From the NCBI GenBank assembly GCA_017995215.1, contig JAGOJH010000006.1:1-54105 (forward strand): 54,105 nt of DNA, given 5' to 3'. The stretch is from Thermoclostridium sp. GTDB lineage: Bacteria; Bacillota; Clostridia; DSM-8532. Positions within the stretch are counted from its first letter, which is position 1; the number at the start of each line of letters is the position of its first letter. The notes under the pieces were generated by a model. That model did not search any database. It was not told the DNA's origin and saw only the letters and a list, made by a program, of their open reading frames with translations. Shown piece by piece: positions 8,696 through 19,437 of the stretch. The position numbers and the translations under genes are program-made.

Positions 8696-9403
8696 ATGCT
8701 GCCTGAAAACGTATCACCGTCCTGGAATGGCTTTCTCACAGATGAAATCCTGTCCATGCTTGAATCCATCGGCAGCCAAATCGGCTTGAACTATACACCA
8801 GCCCGGGAAAAAATCCTGCGGTTCCTCACCTGGGATTTGAATACGGCAAAGGTGGTCATCATCGGGCAGGACGTTTATTTCCAGCCCGGGGTTGCAACCG
8901 GCAGATCCTTTGAAGTTGGCGGGCTGCAATCGTGGGATCAGCCTTTCCGGCAGGTTTCATTGAAAAACATGGTTCGTTTGATTCACAAATCATATCGGGG
9001 CATTACCCGATATGAAAGTATTTTGAAATTCTCAGAAATTGTTTTAGAGATTAAGGAGCATTCTTTTCCAATGCTTCCGCCGCAGCAGCTTTTCGATTCT
9101 CTGGAAGCACAGGGGGTACTGTTTCTGAACACTTACCTCACCTGCGAGATGAACAAGCCCAACAGCCACAGGCTTATCTGGGAAGGTTTTTCCAGAAGGC
9201 TCTTCGACTACATATCCTCGAAAAGGCCCGATTTGCACTGGTTTCTATGGGGAAATGAGGCTATCTCAAAAGCCGGAATGATTCGGCAGGGGGTTTTATC
9301 CTGCAGCAGGCATCCGATGCTATGCTCGGAAAAGTACACCGACGATTTCTTAAAGTCCGCTTGCTTCCAAAACACCATGCAGCTCGTTAACTGGCTGGGT
9401 TGA
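8696..9403 (+). CDS. Uracil-DNA glycosylase family protein with altered catalytic motifs
   Basis: A 235-residue protein aligning by motif with family 1 uracil-DNA glycosylases, which cut uracil out of DNA. Normal IGQDPYH reads IGQDVYF (Asp59 kept, Pro and His replaced). LLLN-x-x-LT reads LFLNTYLT (uracil-binding Asn kept). WGxxA is WGNEA. HPSPLS reads HPMLCS (catalytic His near 206 kept, Ser-Pro lost). The activating Asp, Tyr, Asn and His are thus present, while the water-positioning and minor-groove loops differ. It follows uvrB by 34 bases with an AGGAG SD and is probably co-transcribed. It could be an active but altered glycosylase or a diverged relative without activity. Confidence 0.8.
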   Translation: MLPENVSPSWNGFLTDEILSMLESIGSQIGLNYTPAREKILRFLTWDLNTAKVVIIGQDVYFQPGVATGRSFEVGGLQSWDQPFRQVSLKNMVRLIHKSYRGITRYESILKFSEIVLEIKEHSFPMLPPQQLFDSLEAQGVLFLNTYLTCEMNKPNSHRLIWEGFSRRLFDYISSKRPDLHWFLWGNEAISKAGMIRQGVLSCSRHPMLCSEKYTDDFLKSACFQNTMQLVNWLG

Positions 9404-9662
9404 TCAATCTGACCCAATTATCTCAGTTCAATTCGAACTTTTATCAGAGCATTTTACGCAACAGGTTGAGTTTCATCAGGGAAGTCAAGTTTTGGAAACG
9501 ATTCATATCGAATAATTTTTTCACGCTCAGGTTAACTTAAATACACCCGTACTCATAACCGCAGAAAATACCGTGGCTGTGCGGGAACGGATCACGCAAT
9601 CTCTTAGGTAAACAGAAAGAGGAGCGTCCGACTGCGAAATTATCATGACTGGAGCGTGTCAA
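9404..9662 (+). other. Intergenic region before spoIVB
   Basis: About 260 bases without a gene. A short inverted repeat (GGGT ... ACCC, 9397-9416) follows the glycosylase gene but lacks a T-run. I looked for a sigma-G or sigma-F style -35/-10 pair ahead of spoIVB and found none convincing by eye. Confidence 0.4.
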
Positions 9663-10928
9663 ATGAAATTCAGAAAAGGGAATCCTCTACTTCGGGTAAG
9701 CTTTCTTCTCCTGATTCTATTCATGGCCTTATACCTGTCGCTCATTGCTTTTACGCCAAATCAAATGACTGTACTGGCAGGAGAAGAATACCGTGTGGAG
9801 TTTTTTTCTCCCTTTCAGCTGCAGCTGTCGGCGGGAAACAACGGCATCCGCATTGAGAAACGCAGCGCAGAGCGTTCCATGTTTACCGTTCCCTATACGC
9901 TGGAATGCACGAATTATGGGCAGAACAAGATCCAACTCCGGCTTTTTGGTGTTGTGCCTGTTAAAGATATTGAAGTAAACTCCATCCCGGTCAGACAACT
10001 GATGGTTTGCGGGAATACCGTGGGAATAAAGTTATACATCAAAGGCATTCTCGTGGTTGGGACCTCAGTCGTCCTGACACCTGACGGCCGGGAAGAGCTT
10101 CCCGTCAAAGACACAGGAATAGAACCCGGAGACTTCATTGTGGAGATCAACCGCAAAAAAATTGAAAGCATCCCGGATTTGACCAAAGTCATCGAAGAGT
10201 CGGCTTCGGGGGAGGTCGAAATCAGGTTTATTCATGAAAACCGCCTGATGACGGCAAAAGCAGCACCCGTTGAATGCATAGAAGACGGAAAACTCCGTCT
10301 GGGCTTATGGGTCCGGGACAGTACGGCCGGGGTCGGAACACTGACCTATATCGAGCAGAGTACAGGCAAATTCGGTGCTTTAGGCCATGGCATTACCGAT
10401 ATTGATACCGGGATTATGATGCCTGTTGAATCCGGGGAGCTGTTGAAATCCTCTATATATGCGATTAAGAAGGGAATGCAGGGAATACCTGGAGAGTTAC
10501 AGGGAGATTTTCTCGACAGCCCGGAGGTCATTGGAGAAATTTACTGGAACACTGCTTTTGGAGTATTCGGGCAGATCCGTACGAATATTGCCGACGAACT
10601 GCCGGGGAAACTGTACCCGGTGGGAACAAGGAGTGTAGTCCGGGAAGGGCCTGCCATCATTCTCTCAAATATTCATGGTGAAGAAATTGAGGAATTTCAG
10701 GTGGAGATACAGAAGGTGGCTAAAAAGAACCTTTCAGGACCCAAAAGCATGATCCTGAAAATCACCGATCCCCAGCTTCTAGATGAGACAGGGGGGATTA
10801 TTCAGGGCATGTCGGGTAGTCCCATCATTCAGGACGGACGCCTGATTGGCGCCGTCACCCATGTTCTTGTAAACGACCCCTCCAGAGGCTATGGTATCTT
10901 TATCGAGACAATGCTGGGCATGAATTGA
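9663..10928 (+). CDS. spoIVB: SpoIVB serine peptidase (S55 family, sporulation)
   Basis: A forespore-secreted peptidase that triggers cleavage of pro-sigma-K by the SpoIVFB complex in the outer forespore membrane. The 421 residues contain an N-terminal membrane anchor/signal (about 11-31), a PDZ domain around 110-205 (VLTPDGREELPVKDTGIEPGD, the substrate loop), then the S55 domain with catalytic His in FGALGHGITD and catalytic Ser (about 384) in GMSGSP. The ATG at 9663 is preferred over 9645 because GGAGC lies 8 bases before it. Its presence indicates an endospore former. Many clostridia carry spo0A immediately downstream; here lepA follows. Confidence 0.95.
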   Translation: MKFRKGNPLLRVSFLLLILFMALYLSLIAFTPNQMTVLAGEEYRVEFFSPFQLQLSAGNNGIRIEKRSAERSMFTVPYTLECTNYGQNKIQLRLFGVVPVKDIEVNSIPVRQLMVCGNTVGIKLYIKGILVVGTSVVLTPDGREELPVKDTGIEPGDFIVEINRKKIESIPDLTKVIEESASGEVEIRFIHENRLMTAKAAPVECIEDGKLRLGLWVRDSTAGVGTLTYIEQSTGKFGALGHGITDIDTGIMMPVESGELLKSSIYAIKKGMQGIPGELQGDFLDSPEVIGEIYWNTAFGVFGQIRTNIADELPGKLYPVGTRSVVREGPAIILSNIHGEEIEEFQVEIQKVAKKNLSGPKSMILKITDPQLLDETGGIIQGMSGSPIIQDGRLIGAVTHVLVNDPSRGYGIFIETMLGMN

Positions 10929-10963
10929 ACAACATGATTCTTCTCTATACAACCGAGGAAACC

Positions 10964-10975
10964 CTGTGGTATAAT
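10964..10975 (+). promoter_or_regulatory. Extended -10 promoter for lepA
   Basis: TGTGG precedes TATAAT (10970-10975), giving an extended -10. The -35 region (ATACAA) is weak. The lepA ATG is 38 bases further on. Confidence 0.55.
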
Positions 10976-11013
10976 TTCAAAAAAGAGTTGAAAAAACTGC
11001 GCGGGGTAACTAT

Positions 11014-12825
11014 ATGCCTGAACAAAGACAAAAGAGAATCAGAAATTTTTGTATTATCGCCCATATTGATCATGGAAAATCAACCCTGGCCGACAGGCTT
11101 CTCGAGAAAACAGGAGTTCTAACCGAGCGCGAAATGGAAGAGCAGATCCTCGACACGATGGATCTCGAACGCGAGCGGGGGATAACTATTAAAGCTCAGT
11201 CCGCCCGGTTGATCTATAAAGCTTCCGATGGTGAGGAATATTTTCTGAACCTGATAGATACTCCCGGTCATGTGGACTTCAACTATGAGGTTTCCAGGAG
11301 CATAGCCGCCTGTGAAGGCGCTGTCCTGGTGGTTGATGCTTCCCAGGGCATCGAAGCACAGACGCTGGCCAATGTATACCTCGCACTCGAGCATAACCTT
11401 GAAATTTTGCCGGTGATCAATAAGATTGACCTTCCCGGGGCACGGCCTGAGGAGATCAAGCACGAGGTAGAGGATGTCATCGGCCTGGATTGCAGCCAAG
11501 CTCCGTTAATTTCAGCCAAAAACGGCATCAATATTGAAACGGTTCTGGAAAGAATTGTTCAGGTCATTCCACCCCCAACAGGCGATGAAAAAGAGCCGCT
11601 GCGGGCGTTGATTTTTGATTCCCTTTATGACAATTACAAAGGGGTTATTGCCCATGTACGCGTCATGGAGGGTAGTCTTCGTGTAGGCCAGGAAATTATG
11701 ATGCTTCACACCAAAAAGAAATTTATCGCCACCGAGATCGGTTATTTCCGTCCCGGAGGCCTGGTTCAGGCTGAAGAGCTTTTTCCCGGAGATGTGGGTT
11801 TTATCTGTGCCAGCATTAAGAACGTGCGGGACACACAGGTTGGGGACACAGTTACCCTTGCTGCGAACCCGGCAAAAGAACCCCTGCCGGGCTATAAGAA
11901 AGCAATTCCGATGGTATTTTGCGGTATTTACCCGGCGGATGGTGCCAGATATGCCGATCTGCGCGATGCACTGGAAAAGCTGCAGCTGAACGATGCTGCC
12001 CTGCTGTTTGAGGCTGAAACCTCTGCTGCGCTTGGCTTTGGCTTCAGATGTGGTTTTTTGGGTCTTCTGCATATGGAGATCATTCAGGAGCGTCTCGAAA
12101 GAGAATTCAATATGGATCTTGTTACTACAGCCCCCAGTGTTATTTATCGCATTACCAGGCTGGACGGTGAAACGATTGAGATAGACAACCCCACCAATTT
12201 GCCTGATCCGGGTTCCATCGAGATGATGGAGGAGCCTGTGGTCAAAGCGACGATCATGACCCCCACCGAATATGTAGGAAGCATCATGGAGCTTTGCCAG
12301 GATCGTCGTGGCGAATATATCGGAATGGAATACATTGAAAGCACCCGTGCTGTTCTGACTTATGACATGCCGCTGAATGAAATCGTCTATGATTTTTTTG
12401 ATGCATTAAAATCGCGCTCAAAGGGATATGCATCCTTTGATTACGAGCTGAAAGGCTATAAAGAGTCCGACCTGGTGAAACTGGATATCCGTCTGAATGG
12501 TGAAATTGTGGATGCGTTATCCTTTATTGTTCATGAAAGCAAGGCCTACTCCCGTGGCAGGAGAATGGCTGAAAAGCTGAAGGATACGATCCCCAGGCAA
12601 ATGTTCGAGATCCCCGTTCAGGCCTGCATCGGCTCAAAGGTCATTGCACGCGAAACCGTCAGGGCCTTCCGCAAGGATGTACTGGCCAAGTGCTATGGCG
12701 GTGACATCACTCGAAAGAAAAAGCTGCTTGAAAAGCAAAAAGAGGGTAAAAAGCGGATGCGTCAGGTAGGAAACGTGGAATTGCCCCAGGAAGCCTTTAT
12801 GAGCGTTTTGAAGCTGGACACCTAG
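11014..12825 (+). CDS. lepA: Elongation factor 4 (LepA)
   Basis: A ribosome-bound GTPase related to EF-G that acts on stalled or mistranslocated ribosomes and in 30S assembly. The 603 residues match the family. G1 is AHIDHGKS, G3 DTPGH, G4 NKID. The C-terminal domain unique to EF4 includes the conserved tract [20 protein letters not shown] before a short tail. The start ATG has GCGGGG as SD. hemW follows 31 bases downstream, the common LepA-HemW order in Firmicutes. Confidence 0.97.
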   Translation: MPEQRQKRIRNFCIIAHIDHGKSTLADRLLEKTGVLTEREMEEQILDTMDLERERGITIKAQSARLIYKASDGEEYFLNLIDTPGHVDFNYEVSRSIAACEGAVLVVDASQGIEAQTLANVYLALEHNLEILPVINKIDLPGARPEEIKHEVEDVIGLDCSQAPLISAKNGINIETVLERIVQVIPPPTGDEKEPLRALIFDSLYDNYKGVIAHVRVMEGSLRVGQEIMMLHTKKKFIATEIGYFRPGGLVQAEELFPGDVGFICASIKNVRDTQVGDTVTLAANPAKEPLPGYKKAIPMVFCGIYPADGARYADLRDALEKLQLNDAALLFEAETSAALGFGFRCGFLGLLHMEIIQERLEREFNMDLVTTAPSVIYRITRLDGETIEIDNPTNLPDPGSIEMMEEPVVKATIMTPTEYVGSIMELCQDRRGEYIGMEYIESTRAVLTYDMPLNEIVYDFFDALKSRSKGYASFDYELKGYKESDLVKLDIRLNGEIVDALSFIVHESKAYSRGRRMAEKLKDTIPRQMFEIPVQACIGSKVIARETVRAFRKDVLAKCYGGDITRKKKLLEKQKEGKKRMRQVGNVELPQEAFMSVLKLDT

Positions 12826-12856
12826 ATTTGGGACTTTCTTTTAATGGGGGACGAGC

Positions 12857-13990
12857 ATGGAACCTGTGGGTGTTTACATTCATATCCCATTCTGCGTGAA
12901 AAAATGTAATTACTGCGATTTTCCGTCTTTCCCCGGCCTGGAGGATGCTTTTCATGAATATGCCGGGGCAGTATGCAAAGAGATGGAAAGGTTTTCGGCG
13001 GAGTATGGGAACCCTGCTGTGGATTCTGTTTTTATCGGAGGGGGCACGCCATCCCTGCTTTCTGCAGACGATATAGCTGGCATTATCACTACGCTCAGAC
13101 GCGTTATGAATACTACCGCAGACGCTGAAATTACTCTGGAAGCCAATCCAGGCACTATCACACGGGAAAAAGCACGAGCCTGCAAAGATACAGGCATGAC
13201 CCGGATAAGCTTGGGCTTGCAGGCAGCACAGGATCATCTGCTGCAATCCATGGGCCGTATTCATACCCGTGAAATGTTTCTCAAAAGCATTGAATTTATC
13301 ACTGCGGTTGGAATCGGGAACATCAATGCCGATATCATGTTTGGGCTGCCCGGTCAAAGCATGGATGACTGGCTTGAAACCATGGAGCTTGTAATCGGTA
13401 ATGACATGAACCATATTTCCGCATACAGCCTGCAGATAGAAAAAGACACCCCATGGTTTGAACTGCAAAAAAAAGGGGAATTACCTAATGTAGATGAAGA
13501 CCTGGAGCGGGAAATGTATCACAGGGCTGTTCAAAGGCTCGGTGATATCGGATACTGCCATTATGAGATCTCCAACTTTGCCAAACCGGGTTTTGAGAGC
13601 AGACATAACCTAAAATACTGGACCGGCAAGCCCTATCTCGGGTTTGGAGCTTCGGCTCATTCCTTCTTCCATGATGAGAGGGTTGCAAATGTCGCAGAAC
13701 CATTGGAATATATTGGAAAAATCAGGGAGAATCAGTCCCCGCGATTCTTTCGGGAAGCAATTGGACAAAGCGAAAAATTATCCGAAAGGTTTTTCCTTGG
13801 GCTCAGGCTCATTAAGGGGATTTCTCTGAAAAGCATGGAAAACGAATTTGGACGGGAAGCTATCAACAACTACTCAGATACGATAAAGCAACTGGAAAAC
13901 AGGAAACTGTTGATCAAAGAGGGTGACCTGCTGAGGCTGACAAAAAACGGGCTGGATTTTGCTAACCAGGTTTGGATGGAATTTTTATAG
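12857..13990 (+). CDS. hemW: Radical SAM heme chaperone HemW
   Basis: An oxygen-independent coproporphyrinogen oxidase-like radical SAM protein that, in characterised homologues, binds heme and transfers it rather than oxidising coproporphyrinogen. The 377 residues carry the CxxxCxxC cluster motif (Cys13, Cys17, Cys20) and IGGGTPS, the SAM-binding glycine motif; the HemW C-terminal domain completes the length. An SD (GGGGGAC) precedes the ATG. It is probably in one transcript with lepA. A 17-base-pair perfect inverted repeat follows the stop by three bases. Confidence 0.93.
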   Translation: MEPVGVYIHIPFCVKKCNYCDFPSFPGLEDAFHEYAGAVCKEMERFSAEYGNPAVDSVFIGGGTPSLLSADDIAGIITTLRRVMNTTADAEITLEANPGTITREKARACKDTGMTRISLGLQAAQDHLLQSMGRIHTREMFLKSIEFITAVGIGNINADIMFGLPGQSMDDWLETMELVIGNDMNHISAYSLQIEKDTPWFELQKKGELPNVDEDLEREMYHRAVQRLGDIGYCHYEISNFAKPGFESRHNLKYWTGKPYLGFGASAHSFFHDERVANVAEPLEYIGKIRENQSPRFFREAIGQSEKLSERFFLGLRLIKGISLKSMENEFGREAINNYSDTIKQLENRKLLIKEGDLLRLTKNGLDFANQVWMEFL

Positions 13991-13993
13991 TAC

Positions 13994-14049
13994 CTTATAT
14001 CTGCGAAACATCAAGTTCTTGTTTTCATTTGGTGTTTCGCAGATATAAG
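13994..14049 (+). repeat. Long inverted repeat (stem-loop) after hemW
   Basis: The 17 bases at 13994-14010 (CTTATATCTGCGAAACA) are a perfect inverted match to 14033-14049. Pairing continues inward for several more positions with two G-T wobbles, leaving a loop of about 10 bases. No T-run follows on the plus strand, so a classical terminator is doubtful. It may block 3' exonucleases or be a relic of a small mobile repeat. Confidence 0.75.
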
Positions 14050-14136
14050 ATTCTGCTGCTGGGTTGCGGACGCAGCCCGTTTAATTCACCAAAACCGAGT
14101 ATTACAGGCTACAGGACGATAATGGGGGGAATTTGT

Positions 14137-15399
14137 ATGGAACTGAACGATCAGAACAAGCTTCATGAGTCCAAAATCGGGCTTAAGGAGATACAGGATA
14201 GCTATATGAAGGATTTTATTCAGGAAATCCTTGAAACCCTTGATTCCATAGAGCTGGAGCTGGTGAACCTGGAGGTTGATCCGCACAACCCTGAATATAT
14301 GAACGCAGTATACTGCGATTTTCACACCATAAAGGGCTTAACCGGCTTTCTTGAAGAGAGCCTTGCCACGCAAATTACCGAACAGACTGAAAGCCTGATT
14401 GATGCATACCGCAGATACGGCATTCAGACTACAAGAAACTTCATTAATGTACTTTTGCAGACCATTCTTTTTTTAAGGAAGATATGCAATCATCAACATC
14501 TGGTGCATAATGTCAAATTTCAGGGAGAGGTAGAACAGCATATTATCAGTATCCAACAGCTTCGTGAGGAAATCATGCTTGAGGTGAAACAACCCGTCAA
14601 GCCGCCAGAAAACAGAATCGGTGAGATTCTGATGGAAGAGGGAGCCATTGAAAAGCAGGATGTGGAGGATGTACTGAAAAAGCAGAGCAGCATTTATCAA
14701 AAAATGAAGTTTGGCGAAATTGCCATGCGTGAGAAAAAGGTGGATGCCGGCGAATTGATCAAAGCCATCCGGGCTCAAAAGATCAGAAATGAAAACATCG
14801 AGCAGCTTGTACATATTCCAATCAAGCGGTTGGACGAAATATTGGAAATCGTGGTTGCACTGACAAACATCCAAAATGACCTGCATCACGAATCAGTTTT
14901 GCGCTTTGGCAGCAATGATGCTTTTTCCGTTGAGTTGAACCGGGCTGAAAACATGTCCATAGATATGCGCAAGATCCTCGGCGAACTGCGTATGGTCCCA
15001 CTGAAAAAATCCTTCCAGAAGCTTAACCGGGCTGTGAAGGCCATGATAGAGGATGCCGGCCTTCACGTGGCGTTTTCCACCGTCGGGGAGAATACCGAAT
15101 TAAGCAAGGAAGTTGCAGACGATATCATCGTGCCGCTGGCTGAAATTGTGGAATTGATGCTGACAGGCTTTTCTGCTCAAGCGAAAAATGAAAAAGCCAA
15201 GCTGGGGAATATTGAAATCGTGGCTTATAAAAAGGAAAACATGGCCATCATTGAAGTCACTAATAATAAAGTGCCCGCGCTGCTCGAAAGAAGCAGACTC
15301 GACCAGGTTCAGGCAAAGATTCGCAAGCTGAACGGCAGGCTTGAGTATGAAGAGCTGGACACCGACGGCTGTAAAGTTAAAATACTGTTGTCCCTGTAG
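14137..15399 (+). CDS. CheA-like protein with HPt domain and degenerate ATPase region
   Basis: A 420-residue protein of unrecognised specific function. Residues about 20-125 form an HPt domain with phosphoacceptor His63 in CDFHTIKGLTGF. Residues about 158-212 hold two repeats (IGEILMEEGAIEKQDVEDVL, FGEIAMREKKVDAGELIKAI) resembling the MshEN/GspE N-terminal module that some CheA proteins carry. A CheA-type dimerisation helix pair follows (IPIKRLDEILEIVVALTNIQ, then ILGELRMVPLKKSFQKL). The kinase-like C-terminus has lost the ATP boxes: the N-box slot reads LAEIVELMLTGF and the G1 slot TNNKVPAL, and the CheW-like domain is absent. The ATG at 14137 follows GGGGGGA. It probably relays or buffers phosphate rather than starting it. 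Confidence 0.75.
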   Translation: MELNDQNKLHESKIGLKEIQDSYMKDFIQEILETLDSIELELVNLEVDPHNPEYMNAVYCDFHTIKGLTGFLEESLATQITEQTESLIDAYRRYGIQTTRNFINVLLQTILFLRKICNHQHLVHNVKFQGEVEQHIISIQQLREEIMLEVKQPVKPPENRIGEILMEEGAIEKQDVEDVLKKQSSIYQKMKFGEIAMREKKVDAGELIKAIRAQKIRNENIEQLVHIPIKRLDEILEIVVALTNIQNDLHHESVLRFGSNDAFSVELNRAENMSIDMRKILGELRMVPLKKSFQKLNRAVKAMIEDAGLHVAFSTVGENTELSKEVADDIIVPLAEIVELMLTGFSAQAKNEKAKLGNIEIVAYKKENMAIIEVTNNKVPALLERSRLDQVQAKIRKLNGRLEYEELDTDGCKVKILLSL

Positions 15400-15523
15400 C
15401 ATCAAACGCAGCAAGTTCGCTCAAGGACAGCACTGCTTTTCCATCTGTCAGCGGGTCGAAGTTTGTGGTGCGTTCCAGTGCCCGGATGAAAATTGAAAAC
15501 ATTAGAACTTGGTTAAAATAGAA

Positions 15524-15562
15524 ACCACCCTCTTGACAAATAATATGGAGGGTGGTATTTTT
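15524..15562 (+). terminator. Terminator after the CheA-like gene, overlapping the hrcA promoter
   Basis: ACCACCCTC (15524-15532) pairs perfectly with GAGGGTGGT (15548-15556) and is followed by ATTTTTATT. The loop contains the TTGACA used as -35 of the next promoter. Confidence 0.75.
15533..15561 (+). promoter_or_regulatory. Sigma-A promoter of the hrcA operon
   Basis: A consensus TTGACA (15533-15538), 17 bases, TATTTT (15556-15561); a TATTAT at 15562-15567 is an alternative -10 but with poor spacing. The CIRCE operator begins 11 bases after the -10, where HrcA would block initiation or clearance. Confidence 0.65.
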
Positions 15563-15572
15563 ATTATAGGTG

Positions 15573-15599
15573 TTAGCACTCGACACATGAGAGTGCTAA
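15573..15599 (+). promoter_or_regulatory. CIRCE operator (HrcA binding site)
   Basis: A perfect match to the consensus: TTAGCACTC, nine bases, GAGTGCTAA. HrcA, kept active by GroEL, binds here and represses the operon until heat shock. One copy was seen in the window; none was found before dnaJ. Confidence 0.97.
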
Positions 15600-15662
15600 C
15601 AAAAACAAAGGCTTGGAGGTCAAAGCGGAAACGGTTTTTCGACACTTAACCGGAGGTGACTC

Positions 15663-16715
15663 ATGTTCTGGGATGATGAATTAAACGAACGGAAGATGCA
15701 GATTTTAAAAACACTGATCGATGATTATGTTCAGACAGCACAACCCGTGGGTTCCAGGACAATTTCAAGGAAGTATGAGCTTGGGCTCAGTTCTGCCACG
15801 ATCCGCAATGAAATGGCTGATCTCGAGGAAATGGGTTATATCACACAACCCCACACCTCCGCCGGCAGGGTTCCCTCCGACAAGGGCTACCGTTTTTACG
15901 TTGATCATCTGATGCAGGCCCATACCCTGGCCATGGAAGAGATAGCGCAGATCAGAACCGTCATGGAGCTGCGCATGAATGAAATAAATGCCCTCATTCA
16001 TCGGGCTTCCAATATTATTTCGATGTTTACCGGGTATACTTCCATCGCAATCTCACCAAGCCTTACCCAGATGGTGCTTAAGACGGTACAGATTGTTCCG
16101 GTGGATGAAAAAAAGGCGCTGGTGGTGGTGGTCAGCAGTGGAGGCATTGTAAAAAACCGTGCTGTACGGCTGGAGACCGAAACCACTTCCGATATTTTGC
16201 TGAAGCTGTCCAACTTTCTGCATGAGAAGCTGAATGGACAAACCACGCAAAGCATACAATATCCCACAATAGATGATATTGTGAAGCAGACCGGGGTTAA
16301 AGCCGAGGCAGCTGCTGCCATTCTCGATGGTGTGGTACAGTGTCTGAAAGGAATTGATCAATCCGAGCTGATCATGAACGGAACGATGAATTTGCTGAAC
16401 CATCCCGAGTTTAATGATCTGCTGAAGGTGCGGGAGGTTCTGGAGCTGTTCAATGACCAGGAGGTCATCAAGGCACTGATGAACGCAGCCATGCGAAAGT
16501 CCGGCCTGAGTGTTCAAATCGGAAAGGAAAACCCGCTTGAGACGATGCACGACTGCAGCCTTATCACTGCGTCCTACAGCCTTGGAGAGACCGAGGCTGG
16601 CGCACTGGGCATTATTGGACCAACACGAATGTCCTATGCGAAGGTGGTATCGTCCATGCGATATATCCAAAAGCTTATCAACAGTGAAATTCTCAGAATA
16701 CTCAGTGATGAGTGA
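15663..16715 (+). CDS. hrcA: Heat-inducible transcription repressor HrcA
   Basis: A 350-residue repressor of class I heat-shock genes that binds CIRCE. The N-terminal winged helix is seen in ILKTLIDDYVQTAQPVGSRTI and LGLSSATIRNEMADLEEMGY, and the central GAF-like and dimerisation parts follow. It starts at ATG 15663 after a strong GGAGGTGA. It is the first gene of hrcA-grpE-dnaK with CIRCE immediately upstream, so it is autoregulated. Confidence 0.97.
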   Translation: MFWDDELNERKMQILKTLIDDYVQTAQPVGSRTISRKYELGLSSATIRNEMADLEEMGYITQPHTSAGRVPSDKGYRFYVDHLMQAHTLAMEEIAQIRTVMELRMNEINALIHRASNIISMFTGYTSIAISPSLTQMVLKTVQIVPVDEKKALVVVVSSGGIVKNRAVRLETETTSDILLKLSNFLHEKLNGQTTQSIQYPTIDDIVKQTGVKAEAAAAILDGVVQCLKGIDQSELIMNGTMNLLNHPEFNDLLKVREVLELFNDQEVIKALMNAAMRKSGLSVQIGKENPLETMHDCSLITASYSLGETEAGALGIIGPTRMSYAKVVSSMRYIQKLINSEILRILSDE

Positions 16716-16745
16716 GAGATAATGAAAATGGAAGGATGAAACCGA

Positions 16746-17300
16746 ATGAAGAAGACGGGGAAGGAAAAGGAACTGGAACAGGCAGCAGAACAAGAACAGA
16801 TTGTGCAGGACATACAGGAAACTGAGCCTGAAAATTCCGAAACCGCCGAATTGGAAAACCAGTTGGAAAAAAAGGGTGAGGAGATCAAAGAGCTAAAGGA
16901 TCAGCTCCAACGCCTGGCTGCCGAGTTTGATAATTACAAGAAAAGAACGGTAAAGGAAAAAGAAAGGCTCTATGCATCATCAGTAGCAGATGTTGCAGCA
17001 GCATTTATACCGGTTGTGGACAATATCGAACTGGCGCTGAAGGCTTCCGAATCCGGCGAAAACGGTATCCGAGACGGTGTTCAGCTGATCTGCAGGCAAA
17101 TAGAAGATGTGCTTGCCAATTTGAAAGTAAAGCCCATTGAAACCATTGGTGAGGAGTTCAATCCCGAGTTACACGAAGCTGTGATGCATGTGGAGGATGA
17201 TTCCTTCGGTGATAATGAAATTATCGAGGAGTTCCGCAAGGGCTATATCTACAAGGACGAAATTGTGATCCGGCATTCAGTTGTGAAGGTAGCCAATTAA
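16746..17300 (+). CDS. grpE: GrpE, nucleotide exchange factor of DnaK
   Basis: A 184-residue co-chaperone that releases ADP from DnaK. The N-terminus is a long acidic coiled coil (rich in E, Q and K, residues 5-65). The beta domain that contacts DnaK includes EEFNPELHEAV and KGYIYKDEIVIRHSVVKV, the usual C-terminal signature. It lies 30 bases after hrcA with GGAAGGA as SD, in the same CIRCE-controlled unit. Confidence 0.96.
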   Translation: MKKTGKEKELEQAAEQEQIVQDIQETEPENSETAELENQLEKKGEEIKELKDQLQRLAAEFDNYKKRTVKEKERLYASSVADVAAAFIPVVDNIELALKASESGENGIRDGVQLICRQIEDVLANLKVKPIETIGEEFNPELHEAVMHVEDDSFGDNEIIEEFRKGYIYKDEIVIRHSVVKVAN

Positions 17301-17354
17301 ATGAAACCCATTGAAAACGAAATTCTTTGACCTTAAATATTGAATTAGGAGTGA

Positions 17355-19211
<1,857 letters not shown>

Positions 19212-19246
19212 TGGAACGGATACCAGACAGTAGTTCAAATGATAAG

Positions 19247-19274
19247 ACGAGTCAAAGGGAAACCTTTGACTCGT
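19247..19274 (+). repeat. GAAA-loop hairpin between dnaK and dnaJ
   Basis: ACGAGTCAAAGG (19247-19258) pairs perfectly with CCTTTGACTCGT (19263-19274) around a GAAA tetraloop. There is no U-tract, so it may stabilise the upstream mRNA or act as a weak terminator; dnaJ has its own promoter. Confidence 0.75.
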
Positions 19275-19374
19275 TGCAGGTTTACTTGTGAAAAGCTGTG
19301 TGACAGGAGGTCCCTTGTCATAAGCTCACTGTTTGCAGGTAAGCAGGTGTAGTCTGTCAGCCTGAAGTTGATTG

Positions 19375-19403
19375 TTGTCGGTAATCCTGAAATGTGCTAT
19401 AAT
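19375..19403 (+). promoter_or_regulatory. Promoter for dnaJ
   Basis: TTGTCG (19375-19380), 17 bases, TATAAT (19398-19403), with TGC directly before the -10 (extended -10). No CIRCE follows it, so dnaJ may have a heat-shock-independent supply. Confidence 0.65.
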
Positions 19404-19437
19404 CGTTGAGTTGTAAAGTAAACAGTTGTGGGGGTTG

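Noticed and set aside
9404..9662. Forespore sigma-factor promoter for spoIVB
   Set aside because: spoIVB is forespore-expressed in Bacillus, but no convincing sigma-F or sigma-G pair could be fixed by eye, so none is annotated.
13972..14136. Longer CheA-like protein starting upstream at 13972
   Set aside because: That extension overlaps the end of hemW and runs through the long inverted repeat; the ATG at 14137 has a strong SD and starts before the HPt domain.
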